Below are positions 16,613 through 27,678 of a stretch of DNA of 64,000 bases, one piece after another. The translations under genes and the position numbers were made by a program. The notes under the pieces are model-generated. The model had not been told where the DNA came from, ran no database searches, and worked only from the letters and a program-made list of their open reading frames with translations. Source of the stretch: Oryzisolibacter sp. LB2S. Lineage in GTDB: Bacteria > Pseudomonadota > Gammaproteobacteria > Burkholderiales > Burkholderiaceae_C. Numbering within the stretch: the first letter of the stretch is position 1; every line of letters starts with the position of its first letter. The stretch spans positions 718,501-782,500 of the forward strand of contig NZ_CP160388.1 in NCBI RefSeq assembly GCF_040732315.1, written 5' to 3'.

Positions 16613-17783
16613 GCATGAAGCCCTGCTCGCCCCCTATGCCTGTGACCCGGCGCGCAGCCGGGGGCGCCGCTACTTCGAGGCGCCCGCGCCGACGCGCACC
16701 GAGTACCAGCGCGACCGCGACCGCATCGTGCACTCCACGGCCTTCAGGCGCCTGGTCTACAAGACCCAGGTGTTCCTGAACCACGAGGGCGACCTGTTTC
16801 GCACCCGGCTCACGCATTCGCTCGAGGTGGCGCAGCTCGGGCGCTCCATCGCGCGCTCGCTGCGGCTCAACGAGGATCTGGTCGAGGCCGTGTGCCTGGC
16901 CCATGACCTGGGCCATACGCCGTTCGGCCATGCGGGGCAGGACGTGCTCAACGAGTGCATGGAGGGCTTTGGCGGCTTCGAGCACAACCTGCAAAGCCTG
17001 CGCGTGGTCGATGTGCTCGAGGACCGCTACCCGCGGTACGACGGCATCAACCTGACCTTCGAGACGCGCGAGGGCATCCTGAAGCATTGCTCGCGCCGCA
17101 ACGCCGAGCTGATCGAGGCGCGTGAACCCGGCGGCGTGGGTTCGCGCTTTCTGCTCGGCCGCCAGCCCAGCCTGGAGGCCCAGCTGTGCAACCTGGCCGA
17201 CGAGATCGCCTACAACGCGCACGACATCGACGACGGCGTGCGCTCGGGCCTCATCACGCTGGAGCAGCTGCGCGAGGTGCCGCTGTTCGACCGCTATCGC
17301 GCGCAGGCCGAGGCCGAATACCCACGGCTGACCCATGCCACGAGCCCGCGTCGCCTGCTGGCCGAGGCGATACGCCGCATGCTCAGCGACCAGGTCTACG
17401 ACGTGATCGATGCCACGCGCGCGGCCCTGGACGCGCATGCGCCGGCCGATGTGGACGCGGTGCGCGGCCTGCCGGTGCTGGTGCGCTTCTCCGAGGACAT
17501 GCGCGCGCGCTCGCGCGAGCTCAAGCAGTTTTTGTTTCGCGAGCTCTATCGCCACCCTCAGGTGGTGCAGACCACGGACCGCGCCCGCGAGGTGGTGCGC
17601 GAGCTCTTCGCCACCTACCAGGCCGACCCGCGGCAGATGCCGCCGGCGCAGGCGGCCACCGCACTCGCGAGCGACGAGCAGCAGCGCGCCCGCACCGTGG
17701 CCGATTTCATCTCCGGCATGACCGACCGCTACGCCGCGCGCGAGCACGAGCGCCTGACCGGGCGCCGCGTGCTGGGCGGATAA
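16611..17783 (+). CDS. dgt: Deoxyguanosinetriphosphate triphosphohydrolase
   Basis: HD-superfamily metalloenzyme that hydrolyses dGTP (or other dNTPs) to the nucleoside and tripolyphosphate. The 390-residue product shows the HD ligand order: HSTAFRRLVYKTQVF, RTRLTHSLEVAQ and CLAHDLGHTPFGHAG in the first 120 residues, then a conserved EIAYNAHDIDDG. The first ATG overlaps the end of the intergenic repeat, and there is no clear ribosome site except GGGG in the repeat tail. Downstream of aroB, a common betaproteobacterial order. Confidence 0.94.
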   Translation: MHEALLAPYACDPARSRGRRYFEAPAPTRTEYQRDRDRIVHSTAFRRLVYKTQVFLNHEGDLFRTRLTHSLEVAQLGRSIARSLRLNEDLVEAVCLAHDLGHTPFGHAGQDVLNECMEGFGGFEHNLQSLRVVDVLEDRYPRYDGINLTFETREGILKHCSRRNAELIEAREPGGVGSRFLLGRQPSLEAQLCNLADEIAYNAHDIDDGVRSGLITLEQLREVPLFDRYRAQAEAEYPRLTHATSPRRLLAEAIRRMLSDQVYDVIDATRAALDAHAPADVDAVRGLPVLVRFSEDMRARSRELKQFLFRELYRHPQVVQTTDRAREVVRELFATYQADPRQMPPAQAATALASDEQQRARTVADFISGMTDRYAAREHERLTGRRVLGG

Positions 17784-17814
17784 TGCCTGCCCCTTCGATG
17801 CACCAGAGCGCGCC

Positions 17815-18453
17815 ATGACCACCACCTCCGATCAACCCGAACCATCCACCTGCGACGACGCCACCGTGGTGCAGGACACGGTGCGCTGGCTCGAGCGCGC
17901 CGTCATCGGCCTGAACCTGTGCCCGTTTGCCAAGGGCGTGCACACCAAGGATCAGATCCACTACGCCGTGAGCCACGCCACGGATGCGCGCGAGCTGCTA
18001 CAGGATTTGCAGCGCGAGCTCGAGGCCCTGGCCGAGGCATCGCCCGAGAAGCGCGACACCACGCTGCTCATGGCGCCACTGGCCATGCCGGACTTTCTGG
18101 ACTTCAACGACTTTCTCGGGCTCGCCGACGAGCTCGTCGAGGCCATGGACCTGGCCGGCATCCTGCAGGTCGCGGCGTTTCACCCGCGCTTCCAGTTCGA
18201 GGGCACGCTTGCCGACGACGTGAGCAACTGCACGAATCGCGCGCCATACCCCACGCTGCACCTGCTGCGCGAGGAGAGTCTGGACCGCGCCGTTGAGGTC
18301 TTCCCCGAGGCCGAGGAGATCTTCGAGCGCAACATCGAGGTGCTTGAGCGCCTGGGCGCCCAGGGATGGGCCGAGCTCGACGTGGGGCCGCGCTGCCCGA
18401 TGGGGCATGGCGCCAAGAGCGACGACAAGACCAGCGAAAAGGGCGGGGCGTGA
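17815..18453 (+). CDS. DUF1415 family protein
   Basis: A 212-residue cytoplasmic protein of a conserved, uncharacterised proteobacterial family. Visible landmarks are the N-terminal WLERAVIGLNLCPFAKGV (residues about 25-42), FLDFNDFLGLADEL, and FHPRFQFEG near residue 122. The C-terminal tail is lysine/aspartate-rich. The stop codon overlaps the start of the following methyltransferase gene (GTGA), so the two are probably translated together. No function can be assigned. Confidence 0.85.
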   Translation: MTTTSDQPEPSTCDDATVVQDTVRWLERAVIGLNLCPFAKGVHTKDQIHYAVSHATDARELLQDLQRELEALAEASPEKRDTTLLMAPLAMPDFLDFNDFLGLADELVEAMDLAGILQVAAFHPRFQFEGTLADDVSNCTNRAPYPTLHLLREESLDRAVEVFPEAEEIFERNIEVLERLGAQGWAELDVGPRCPMGHGAKSDDKTSEKGGA

Positions 18454-19328
18454 GCCGCGGCAAATCCAGGGCCGATGCGGCCCAGGCGGCCGAGGCGGCG
18501 GTGCTGGCCGAGCTGCGCCCGGGCCAGTCCATCGAGCTATTGAAGGAGCTGCACATCCTCACGCGCGAGGGGCGGCTCAACCAGGACTCGCGGCGCAAGC
18601 TCAAGCAGGTCTACCACCTCTACCAGTTCATCGAGCCGCTGCTCGCTGAGCTGTCCACGGACGGCCACGCGCCGCTGCTGGCCGACCATGGCGCGGGCAA
18701 GTCCTATCTGGGCTTCATCCTCTACGACCTGTTCTTCAAGCAGCTCGGGCGCGGCGAGATATACGGCATCGAGTGGCGCGCCGAGCTGGTGCGGCGCTCG
18801 CGCGCGCTGGCCGAGCGGCTGGGCTTTGCGCGCATGCAGTTCCTCGACATGTCGGTGGCGGACGCCGCAGCGGCCACGCAACTGCCCGAACGCTTTGACA
18901 TCGTCACCGCGCTGCATGCCTGCGACACGGCCACGGACGACGCGATCGCCTTCGGCCTGCAGAAGCACGCCCGCGCCATGGTGCTCGTGCCCTGCTGCCA
19001 GGCCGAGGTGGCGGCCTGCCTGCGCCGCAACAAGGCGCTGAGCCTGTCGCGCACGCCGCTGGCCGAGCTCTGGCGCCACCCCATCCACACGCGCGAGCTC
19101 GGCAGCCAGATCACCAATGTGCTGCGCTGCCTGCACCTGGAGGCCTCGGGCTACCAGGTCACCGTGACCGAGCTTGTCGGCTGGGAGCACAGCCTGAAGA
19201 ACGAACTCATCCTGGCGCGCTGGACCGGGCAGAAAAAGCGCAGCGCCCAGGAGCGCCTGCGCGCCATCCTGCAGGAGTTCGGGCTGGAGCAGGCCCTCGC
19301 GGCACGGTTTGGCATGGCCGCCGCCTAG
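18450..19328 (+). CDS. Class I SAM-dependent methyltransferase (Methyltransf_32-like)
   Basis: A 292-residue protein with a Rossmann methyltransferase core: the SAM-binding loop LADHGAGKSYLGF (about residue 77), acidic end of strand two in YGIEWRAELV, and ALHACDTATDDAI followed by MVLVPCCQAEV. The latter pair is typical of the Methyltransf_32 family, some of whose members act on RNA or tRNA. The substrate here is unknown. The GTG start overlaps the DUF1415 stop by four bases; the frame extends upstream only as shadow. Confidence 0.8.
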   Translation: MSRGKSRADAAQAAEAAVLAELRPGQSIELLKELHILTREGRLNQDSRRKLKQVYHLYQFIEPLLAELSTDGHAPLLADHGAGKSYLGFILYDLFFKQLGRGEIYGIEWRAELVRRSRALAERLGFARMQFLDMSVADAAAATQLPERFDIVTALHACDTATDDAIAFGLQKHARAMVLVPCCQAEVAACLRRNKALSLSRTPLAELWRHPIHTRELGSQITNVLRCLHLEASGYQVTVTELVGWEHSLKNELILARWTGQKKRSAQERLRAILQEFGLEQALAARFGMAAA

Positions 19329-19360
19329 ATTCGTGGCCCGGTTGTCGCCCGCGCGGCGCC

Positions 19361-20692
19361 TTACCCCTCGGCCGTCACGACCTCGCCGCGCAGCGTGTAG
19401 GTCATGGCCTCAGTGATTCTGACGTCCACCAGCTGACCGATGAGGCGCGCCTGGCCGGGGAAATTGACCACGCGGTTGCACTCGGTGCGGCCCATGAGCT
19501 CGCCGTTGTCGCGCTTGGAGTAGCCCTCGACCAGCAGGCGCTGCACCGTGCCCACGCGCTCCTCGCTGATCTCCTTGATGTTGCGGTTGATCACGGCCTG
19601 CAGCTCCTGCAGGCGGCGCAGCTTGACCTCGTGCGGCGTGTCGTCGTGCAGGTTGGCCGCGGGCGTGCCGGGGCGCGGGCTGAAGATGAAGCTGAAGGAG
19701 TTGTCGAAGCGCACGTCGTCGATGAGCTTCATCATCTTCTGGAAGTCTTCCTCGGTCTCGCCGGGGAAGCCCACGATGAAGTCGCTGCTCATCGCCATGT
19801 CGGGGCGGATGGCGCGCAGCTTGCGCACCGTGCTCTTGTATTCCATGGCCGTGTAGCCGCGCTTCATGGCCATGAGGATGCGGTCGCTGCCATGCTGAAC
19901 GGGCAGGTGCAGGTGGCTCACGAGCTTGGGGATCTTGTCGTAGGCCGCGATCAGCCGCGGCGTGAACTCGTTGGGGTGGCTGGTGGTGTAGCGGATGCGC
20001 TCAATGCCCGGGATCTCGGCCACGTACTCGAGCAGCAGGGCGAAGTCGGCCTTCTCACTGGTCTCGCCCATGGCGCCCAGGTAGGCGTTGACGTTCTGGC
20101 CCAGCAGCGTGACCTCCTTCACGCCCTGGTCGGCCAGGCCCGCGACCTCGACCAGCACGTCCTCGAACGGGCGGCTGACCTCCTCGCCGCGCGTGTAGGG
20201 CACGACGCAGTAGCTGCAGTACTTGCTGCAGCCTTCCATGATGGAGACAAAGGCGCTGGCGCCCTCGACGCGCGCGGGCGGCAGGTGGTCGAACTTCTCT
20301 ATCTCGGGAAAGCTGATGTCCACCTGCGGCTTGTGCTGCCGCTGGCGCGCGTTCAGCAGCTCGGGCAGGCGGTGCAGCGTCTGCGGGCCGAAGACCACGT
20401 CCACGAAGGGCGCGCGCTTGATGATCTCCTCGCCCTCCTGGCTGGCCACGCAGCCGCCCACGCCGATGAGCACGCCCTTGTCCTTGAGATGCTTGACGCG
20501 GCCCAGGTCGGAGAACACCTTCTCCTGCGCCTTTTCGCGCACCGAGCAGGTGTTGAACAGGATGAGGTCGGCCTCGTCGGGGTTGTCCGTGGGCTCGTAG
20601 CCCTCGGCGGCCTGCATGACATCGGCCATCTTGTCCGAGTCATACTCGTTCATCTGGCAGCCAAAGGTCTTGATGAAGATTTTCTTGCTCAT
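19361..20692 (-). CDS. miaB: tRNA-2-methylthio-N6-dimethylallyladenosine synthase MiaB
   Basis: Radical-SAM methylthiotransferase that converts i6A37 to ms2i6A37 in tRNAs reading UNN codons. The 443-residue product has three domains: the MTTase N-terminus with three cluster cysteines ([30 protein letters not shown]), the radical SAM motif CSKYCSYC (about residue 160), and a C-terminal TRAM domain. The ATG at 20692 begins [13 protein letters not shown]; an upstream in-frame start would add 16 unlikely residues. Follows a small secreted-protein gene by 10 bases. Confidence 0.96.
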   Translation of the reverse strand: MSKKIFIKTFGCQMNEYDSDKMADVMQAAEGYEPTDNPDEADLILFNTCSVREKAQEKVFSDLGRVKHLKDKGVLIGVGGCVASQEGEEIIKRAPFVDVVFGPQTLHRLPELLNARQRQHKPQVDISFPEIEKFDHLPPARVEGASAFVSIMEGCSKYCSYCVVPYTRGEEVSRPFEDVLVEVAGLADQGVKEVTLLGQNVNAYLGAMGETSEKADFALLLEYVAEIPGIERIRYTTSHPNEFTPRLIAAYDKIPKLVSHLHLPVQHGSDRILMAMKRGYTAMEYKSTVRKLRAIRPDMAMSSDFIVGFPGETEEDFQKMMKLIDDVRFDNSFSFIFSPRPGTPAANLHDDTPHEVKLRRLQELQAVINRNIKEISEERVGTVQRLLVEGYSKRDNGELMGRTECNRVVNFPGQARLIGQLVDVRITEAMTYTLRGEVVTAEG

Positions 20693-20702
20693 GGCCTGGC
20701 CC

Positions 20703-21086
20703 TCAGCGTGCGGTCTGCGCGGTGTTGCCGCCCTCGCCACCCTTGCGCGGCTGCCTGGCCTCGGCCTCGGTGAGTATCCAGACGGTGTGCAGCATGCCGG
20801 TGCCGGCCTCGATCACGTAGTTGACCTTGATCGGCTGGTTGATGAGGCTGTGGGCGAACACCAGCGCGTTGCCCGGGTTGAAGATGCGCAGGCCCGGCGC
20901 CAGACGCACGGGCTTGCCGTTGAGCTCGGCCTCAGCCGCGCTCAGGATCTTGAGTTCGCCGCGCAGCGCGGCCTCGGGGAAGTGGCGCTGGCCGGCGGGC
21001 GTGGGCGCCTGCTGCGCCTGGGAGGCCAGGGGCAGGGCGAGCAGGGCGGCAAGCGCCAGGGAGGGCAGTGGGGGGCAGCGTGTCAT
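20703..21086 (-). CDS. Conserved secreted protein of unknown function upstream of miaB
   Basis: A 127-residue protein with a Sec signal peptide (hydrophobic [17 protein letters not shown], cleavage near residue 25). The mature part contains [42 protein letters not shown] and [22 protein letters not shown], which suggests a compact beta domain. Similar small proteins occur next to miaB in relatives, but no function is known to me. The ATG at 21086 is chosen because it gives the cleanest signal peptide. Confidence 0.75.
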   Translation of the reverse strand: MTRCPPLPSLALAALLALPLASQAQQAPTPAGQRHFPEAALRGELKILSAAEAELNGKPVRLAPGLRIFNPGNALVFAHSLINQPIKVNYVIEAGTGMLHTVWILTEAEARQPRKGGEGGNTAQTAR

Positions 21087-21123
21087 GGTGTGTATCCAGG
21101 GGCTGTTGACGCTAGAGCACAAG

Positions 21124-21155
21124 AAAAAAACCCACAGCGCCAGGGACGCTGCGGG
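21124..21155 (-). terminator. Terminator downstream of tRNA-Met
   Basis: On the minus strand, arms CCCGCAGCG and CGCTGTGGG (one G-T pair) enclose a 7-base loop and are followed by seven Ts. It begins about 10 bases after the tRNA 3' end. Confidence 0.8.
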
Positions 21156-21165
21156 TTTCTTGTTG

Positions 21166-21242
21166 TGGTGGTGGTACCGGGACTTGAACCTGGGACATCA
21201 GCATTATGAATGCTGCGCTCTAACCAACTGAGCTATACCACC
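21166..21242 (-). tRNA. tRNA-Met (CAT), elongator type
   Basis: A 77-base cloverleaf with encoded CCA. Acceptor GGTGGTA/TACCACC, anticodon stem CAGCA/TGCTG with loop TTCATAA (anticodon CAT), and T-loop TTCAAGT. The T-stem reads CCAGG against CCCGG, leaving one A-C mismatch in the middle. A1-U72-type initiator features are absent, so it is the elongator. A TATACT hexamer just upstream (21258-21253) may be its -10. Confidence 0.95.
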
Positions 21243-21268
21243 GAAGCTGCGAAGTATAAATCAAAAAA

Positions 21269-22048
21269 TCACTGGTGCGTGAAAACTGCGGCGCGTTTGT
21301 TCACGAAGGCGTCCATGCCTTCCTTCTGGTCCTGGGTGGCGAACAGCGCGTGGAACAGGCGGCGCTCGAACATCACGCCGTCGCTCAGCGTGCCCTCGTA
21401 GGCGCGGTTGACCGACTCCTTGGCCGCCATCACGGCGATCTGCGAGAAGCCGCAGATGACGAGGGCCGCGCCCAGGGCCTCTTCCATGAGCTTGTCCAGG
21501 GCCACGACGCGGCTGACCAGGCCGGCGCGCTCGGCCTCGGTGGCGTCCATCATGCGGGCCGTGAGGCACATGTCCATGGCCTTGGACTTGCCCACGGCGC
21601 GCGGCAGGCGCTGCGTGCCGCCGGCGCCGGGGATGACGCCGAGCTTGATCTCGGGCTGGCCGAACTTGGCGTTGTCGGCGGCGATGATGAAGTCGCACAT
21701 CATGGCCAGCTCGCAGCCGCCGCCCAGGGCAAAGCCGCTCACGGCCGCGATCACGGGCTTGCGGATGCTGCGAATGGTCTCCCAGTTGCGCGTGATGAAG
21801 TCGCCCTTGTAGGCGTCGGCAAAGCTGTACTTGGCCATGGCGGTGATGTCGGCGCCCGCGGCGAAGGCCTTCTCGCTGCCGGTGACGATGATGCAGCCGA
21901 TCTTCTCGTCGGCGTCAAAGGCCTTGAGCGCCGCGCCCAGTTCGTCCATGAGCTGGCCGTTCAGGGCGTTGAGTTGCTTGGGGCGGTTGAGTGTGATGAC
22001 GCCGACTTTTTCCGCCTCGGTGCGGACTTCGATGCATTCGTAGGCCAA
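21269..22048 (-). CDS. Enoyl-CoA hydratase
   Basis: Crotonase-fold enzyme (259 residues) that hydrates 2-enoyl-CoA in beta-oxidation or a related catabolic route. Oxyanion-hole segments are [12 protein letters not shown] (about residue 63) and [15 protein letters not shown] (about 104-118); both catalytic glutamates are in place, in the latter segment and in [22 protein letters not shown] (about 131-152). No partner dehydrogenase or thiolase is adjacent, so the pathway cannot be named. The specific symbol is uncertain (paaF/crt/fadB1-like). Confidence 0.9.
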   Translation of the reverse strand: MAYECIEVRTEAEKVGVITLNRPKQLNALNGQLMDELGAALKAFDADEKIGCIIVTGSEKAFAAGADITAMAKYSFADAYKGDFITRNWETIRSIRKPVIAAVSGFALGGGCELAMMCDFIIAADNAKFGQPEIKLGVIPGAGGTQRLPRAVGKSKAMDMCLTARMMDATEAERAGLVSRVVALDKLMEEALGAALVICGFSQIAVMAAKESVNRAYEGTLSDGVMFERRLFHALFATQDQKEGMDAFVNKRAAVFTHQ

Positions 22049-22106
22049 GGTGATCTCCTGTATGTAGTGGGTGAAGGGTCAGACGTTTGAATATACCCAA
22101 GGTGGC

Positions 22107-23897
<1,791 letters not shown>

Positions 23898-23903
23898 GGA
23901 GGG

Positions 23904-23993
23904 GTATCAAAAAAATAGCTGCTCGCGCCTGTCAATACTAGTGTTCAGATATAAAAGTATCTGAAGCGCTTGAATGACGGGCGTGAGCAGCTC
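23904..23993. repeat. Two head-to-head copies of the dispersed intergenic repeat
   Basis: A plus-strand copy (AATAGCTGCTCGCGCCTGTC from 23914) is followed by a minus-strand copy (AGCTGCTCACGCCCGTCATT reading back from about 23992). Their tails overlap in a palindromic CAGATATAAAAGTATCTGAA-like centre (about 23945-23964). It sits between the dsbC stop and the M61 peptidase start, and a transcript through it could fold into one long hairpin. Confidence 0.65.
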
Positions 23994-24023
23994 GCATATC
24001 AGGAGTGCGGCCTGCCTGCCGGC

Positions 24024-24743
24024 TTACTTGTCGGCGGTGGCAGCGGCGGCCAGGCGCTTTTCCACGTCCTGCGCGCCGATGGCGCCGGGCACGCGCGAGC
24101 CGTCGGCAAAGATCAGCGTGGGCGTGCCGGTGATCTTGTACTTGCGTCCGAAGGCCAGGTTGCGCTGCAGCGCGGCCGTGTCGCAGCTCGCGGCGGCCGG
24201 GGTCTTGTCGCGCAGCATATGGTCCTGCCAGGCGGCGACCCGGTCCTTGGCGCACCAGATGTTGCGCGACTTCTCGGCCGAGTCGGGGCTCAGAATGGGG
24301 TAGAGGAACAGGTACACGGTCACGTTGTCCACGTTCTGCATGTCCTTCTCGAAGCGCTTGCAATAGCCGCAGTTCGGGTCCTCGAACACGGCCAGCTTGC
24401 GCTCGCCCTTGCCGTGCACGATGGTGAAGGCGTCCTGCAGCGGCAGGGACTTGAAGTCCACGGCCGTGAGCTTGTTGATGCGGTCCTCGGTCAGGTTGCG
24501 CCGCGCCTTGGTGTCGATGAGCTCGCCCTGGATCAGGTAGTTGCCCTGGGCGTCGGTGTAGAACAGGTCCGTGCCTATGCGCACCTCGAACAGCCCCTTC
24601 ATGGGCGTGGGCCGTACCTCGTCGATCTGTTGCAGCTGCGGAATGCGTTCGGCCAGGGCCTTGCGGATGGTGCCCTCCTGCGCCATGGCGTTCAGGCCCA
24701 GGCACAGGGTGGCGGCTGCCAGAAGGGAGGGGACAAGTTTCAT
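24024..24743 (-). CDS. dsbC: DsbC-family periplasmic disulfide isomerase
   Basis: Periplasmic thiol-disulfide isomerase (239 residues). Signal peptide of about 21 residues ending NAMAQ; an N-terminal dimerisation domain (about 25-85, LFEVRIGTDLFYTDAQGNYLI); then a thioredoxin fold with CGYC at Cys125-Cys128 and the cis-proline segment GTPTLIFADG. This isomerase corrects wrong disulfides and is kept reduced by DsbD. The ATG at 24743 is chosen for the signal peptide. Confidence 0.92.
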   Translation of the reverse strand: MKLVPSLLAAATLCLGLNAMAQEGTIRKALAERIPQLQQIDEVRPTPMKGLFEVRIGTDLFYTDAQGNYLIQGELIDTKARRNLTEDRINKLTAVDFKSLPLQDAFTIVHGKGERKLAVFEDPNCGYCKRFEKDMQNVDNVTVYLFLYPILSPDSAEKSRNIWCAKDRVAAWQDHMLRDKTPAAASCDTAALQRNLAFGRKYKITGTPTLIFADGSRVPGAIGAQDVEKRLAAAATADK

Positions 24744-24803
24744 TGTGACGTTCCGTTCGTTCTTCAACTCTTGCATGCGTGGTCGGCGCATGCGCTCAAT
24801 CGC

Positions 24804-25928
24804 TCAATCGGTGCCCATGGCGCGGCGCGCCACCCAGGCCTTGAGCGGCCCGCTGCGCTCGAAGCCCTTCATGCCCCAGTTGCGCAGCGCAGCCAGCGCG
24901 CTCTCGCGCCGCGCAAACAGCTGCTGCAGCCCATCCATGGCCATGCCCATGGGCAGCAGTGCGGCCTTGCGCTCGCGCTCGTAGCCGCGCAGCAGGCGCA
25001 TGTCGCCCACGCCGCGCCAGGCGGCGCGCTCGTGCAGCACCCGCGCCAGCGTGCGCGCGTCGCCCAGGCCCAGGTTCAGGCCCTGTCCGGCCAGCGGGTG
25101 CACGTTGTGCGCGGCGTCGCCGGCCAGCACCCAGCTCTGGCTGCGCTCGCCGGGCAGCGCGCCGCACCAGTGGCGCGCCTGCGCCTGCTGCAGCGGCCAG
25201 CTCGCGCGCGGGCCCAATGCCTGCAGCGCGCCCAGGCTGTCGTGGCTGGCCACGCGCAGCTGCGCCGTGAAATCCTCGTCGCTGGCCTGCAGCCAATGTG
25301 CGGCCTGCTCCTGGGGAACAGACCAGACCACGGCCACGGAGTTCCCCTGGGCGCCATCGAGCGGCAGAAACGCCAGGATGCTGCCGTCGGGCGCAAACCA
25401 TTGGCGCGCCACCTGGCCATGGGGCCGTTCGCAGACGAGGCGCGTGGCAATGGCATGCTGGCCGTAGGGGGTGATGTCGAACTCGGCGCCAAACTCCTCG
25501 CGCGTGCGGCTCGCGCGGCCCTCGCAGACCACGGTGAGCGGTGCGGCCACGGGCTCGGTGAGCTGCTCGACCTGAGGCTGAAAGCGCACGGCATCCTGCA
25601 GGCGCGCCTCGAGCGCGGGCACGTCCACGATCCAGGTCAGCGCGTCGCAGCCCTGCTGGGCGGCGTCGAAGCACACCATGCCGTCCTGATCGGCATGCAC
25701 CTGCATCTGCAGCACGGCCGTGGCGTGCTCGGCGTCCGGCCAGGCGCGCACGGATTCAAGCAGCGTGCGCGAGGCGGTGTTGAGCGCATAGGCGCGCACA
25801 TCGTCCGCCTGGGCCCCTGCAGCCGGTGCGACCAGGGCCACGCGCAGGCGCTCGCGCGCCAGCAAGAGTGCCAGGGTGCGGCCCACCACGCCGGCCCCGC
25901 GGATACATACGTCAAAAGTCTGCGCCAT
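24804..25928 (-). CDS. UbiH/UbiF/Coq6-family FAD-dependent hydroxylase
   Basis: Flavin monooxygenase (374 residues) of the ubiquinone ring-hydroxylase family. GAGVVG in FDVCIRGAGVVGRTLALLLARE is the ADP-binding motif (residues about 10-15), and VLAGDAAHNVHPLAGQGLNLGLGDA (about 280) is the second FAD motif. The DG motif between them is loosely kept. Which ring position it hydroxylates (UbiH, UbiF, UbiI or UbiM type) cannot be read from sequence alone. The ATG at 25928 is fixed by the Rossmann start; a TACAAT lies seven bases before it with no ribosome site. Confidence 0.85.
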   Translation of the reverse strand: MAQTFDVCIRGAGVVGRTLALLLARERLRVALVAPAAGAQADDVRAYALNTASRTLLESVRAWPDAEHATAVLQMQVHADQDGMVCFDAAQQGCDALTWIVDVPALEARLQDAVRFQPQVEQLTEPVAAPLTVVCEGRASRTREEFGAEFDITPYGQHAIATRLVCERPHGQVARQWFAPDGSILAFLPLDGAQGNSVAVVWSVPQEQAAHWLQASDEDFTAQLRVASHDSLGALQALGPRASWPLQQAQARHWCGALPGERSQSWVLAGDAAHNVHPLAGQGLNLGLGDARTLARVLHERAAWRGVGDMRLLRGYERERKAALLPMGMAMDGLQQLFARRESALAALRNWGMKGFERSGPLKAWVARRAMGTD

Positions 25929-25935
25929 GTTGCGG

Positions 25936-25941
25936 ATTGTA
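25936..25941 (-). promoter_or_regulatory. Candidate -10 (TACAAT) placing the hydroxylase start codon at +1
   Basis: TACAAT on the minus strand, seven bases before the ATG. It gives an almost leaderless transcript if used. No convincing -35. Confidence 0.3.
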
Positions 25942-26094
25942 GGAGCCGCGCCCCCGGCCTCATGGCGGCGAGGGTCGGCGCGGCGCCATGAGGTCGGCCG
26001 CTGCCCGTCGCTGCCGGCCGCCCGCCGCGGGGCATGGCCCGGCCTCATCTCTTAAAATGGCGGGTTTGTCTCCCGTACCTACGAAAGCCCTGCC

Positions 26095-27189
26095 ATGAGC
26101 CTGCAATGCGGCATCGTGGGCCTGCCCAATGTCGGCAAGTCCACCCTCTTCAACGCCCTCACCAAGGCCGGCATCGCCGCCGAAAACTATCCCTTCTGCA
26201 CCATCGAGCCCAACACCGGCGTGGTCGAGGTGCCCGATCCGCGCCTGGCCCAGCTGGCCGAGGTCGTCAAGCCCGAGCGCACCGTGCCCGCCATCGTCGA
26301 GTTCGTGGACATCGCGGGTCTGGTGGCCGGCGCGAGCAAGGGCGAGGGCCTGGGCAACCAGTTCCTGGCCCATATCCGCGAGACCGACGCCATCGTCAAC
26401 GTGGTGCGCTGCTTCGAGGATCCGAATGTCGTCCACGTGGCCGGCCGCGTGGACCCGATTGCCGACATCGAGGTCATCCAGACCGAGCTGTGCCTGGCCG
26501 ACCTGGCCACGGTCGAGAAGGCGCTGAACCGCTACAGCAAGGCCGCCAAGAGCGGCAACGACAAGGAGGCGGCCAAGCTCGTCTCGCTGCTCACGCCGCT
26601 GCAGGCCGCGCTCAACGAGGGCAAGCCCGCGCGCAGCGTGCCCGTCTCCAAGGAGGACGCGCCGCTGCTCAAACAGTTCTGCCTGATCACGGCCAAGCCC
26701 GCGATGTTCGTGGGCAACGTGGCCGAGGACGGTTTCGAGAACAACCCCTTCCTGGACCGCCTGAAGGACTACGCGGCCGCGCAGAACGCGCCCGTGGTCG
26801 CCATCTGCGCCAAGATCGAGGCCGAGATGGCCGAGATGAGCGACGAGGACCGCGACATGTTCCTCGAGGAAATGGGCCTGGAGGAGCCGGGCCTGAACCG
26901 CCTGATCCGCGCCGGCTACGACCTGCTGGGCCTGCAGACCTATTTCACGGCCGGCGTCAAGGAAGTGCGCGCCTGGACCATCCACAAGGGCGACACCGCC
27001 CCCCAGGCGGCCGGCGTGATCCACGGCGACTTCGAGCGCGGCTTCATCCGCGCCCAGACCATCGCCTTCGACGACTTCATCCAGTACAAGGGCGAGGCCG
27101 GCGCCAAGGACGCGGGCAAGATGCGCGCCGAGGGCAAGGACTATGTCGTCAAGGATGGCGACGTGATGAATTTCCTGTTCAATGTGTAA
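26095..27189 (+). CDS. ychF: Redox-regulated ATPase YchF
   Basis: OBG-family P-loop protein (364 residues) that binds ATP rather than GTP and associates with ribosomes and the oxidative stress response. Walker A is GLPNVGKST (residues 8-16); the specificity motif normally NKxD is altered, as usual for YchF; a helical insertion follows the G domain; a C-terminal TGS domain ends [21 protein letters not shown] at 26053-26058 may be its -10. Confidence 0.96.
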   Translation: MSLQCGIVGLPNVGKSTLFNALTKAGIAAENYPFCTIEPNTGVVEVPDPRLAQLAEVVKPERTVPAIVEFVDIAGLVAGASKGEGLGNQFLAHIRETDAIVNVVRCFEDPNVVHVAGRVDPIADIEVIQTELCLADLATVEKALNRYSKAAKSGNDKEAAKLVSLLTPLQAALNEGKPARSVPVSKEDAPLLKQFCLITAKPAMFVGNVAEDGFENNPFLDRLKDYAAAQNAPVVAICAKIEAEMAEMSDEDRDMFLEEMGLEEPGLNRLIRAGYDLLGLQTYFTAGVKEVRAWTIHKGDTAPQAAGVIHGDFERGFIRAQTIAFDDFIQYKGEAGAKDAGKMRAEGKDYVVKDGDVMNFLFNV

Positions 27190-27289
27190 CAGGAGCTGAT
27201 CTTCGGGGTTCGCCAGTGTTCGAAGGCGTTGGCTACCGGTCTTGCGCGCCTTGGAAAGCAGGGTAGGTCGAAAGGCCGTCTTTTCTGCC

Positions 27290-27319
27290 TTGGATGAGGC
27301 TAATCCAATGGATTACAAT
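27290..27319 (+). promoter_or_regulatory. Promoter and operator of the toxin-antitoxin operon
   Basis: TACAAT at 27314-27319 is a good -10; TTGGAT at 27290-27295 is a weak -35 18 bases upstream. Between and overlapping them is a perfect palindrome TAATCC-AAT-GGATTA (27301-27315), a likely binding site for the Xre antitoxin. The toxin ATG is only five bases after the -10. Confidence 0.55.
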
Positions 27320-27324
27320 TGTTC

Positions 27325-27678
27325 ATGAATGAAGCCCTGCGCGGTATCGCTGAGCTGCCCACCTATACCCGGCTGGCCGACAAGCTCTTGAGTACGGAAG
27401 AGCGCCAAGATTTGATCGACTATCTGGCCGAGCATCCGAAGGCCGGAGATGTCATGGAGGGCACGGGCGGGGTGCGAAAGCTGCGCTGGCGGCGTGGTGG
27501 TCAAGGCAAGAGTGGCGGCGTGCGTGTCATCTACTACTATCACGATGACCTGATGCCGCTGTATCTGCTGACGTTGTTTGCCAAGGGTGACAAGGCCAAC
27601 CTGACCAAGGCCGAGTGCAACGACCTGGCCGACTTGGTTGACGTGTTGGTTGAAATCTGGAGAGGAAAGACATCATGA
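27325..27678 (+). CDS. RelE/HigB-family type II toxin
   Basis: A 117-residue basic protein with the RelE-fold core: EERQDLIDYLAEHPKAGDVMEGTGGVRKLRWRRGGQGKSGGVRVIYYYH, then LYLLTLFAKGDKANLT. The GG(V/A)RKLRW and RVIYYY segments are typical of ribosome-dependent or independent mRNA interferases of the HigB-like group. The ATG at 27325 is chosen; a TTG two codons earlier overlaps the -10. Toxin-first order with an overlapping antitoxin gene. Composition is less GC-rich than neighbours, consistent with transfer. Confidence 0.87.
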   Translation: MNEALRGIAELPTYTRLADKLLSTEERQDLIDYLAEHPKAGDVMEGTGGVRKLRWRRGGQGKSGGVRVIYYYHDDLMPLYLLTLFAKGDKANLTKAECNDLADLVDVLVEIWRGKTS

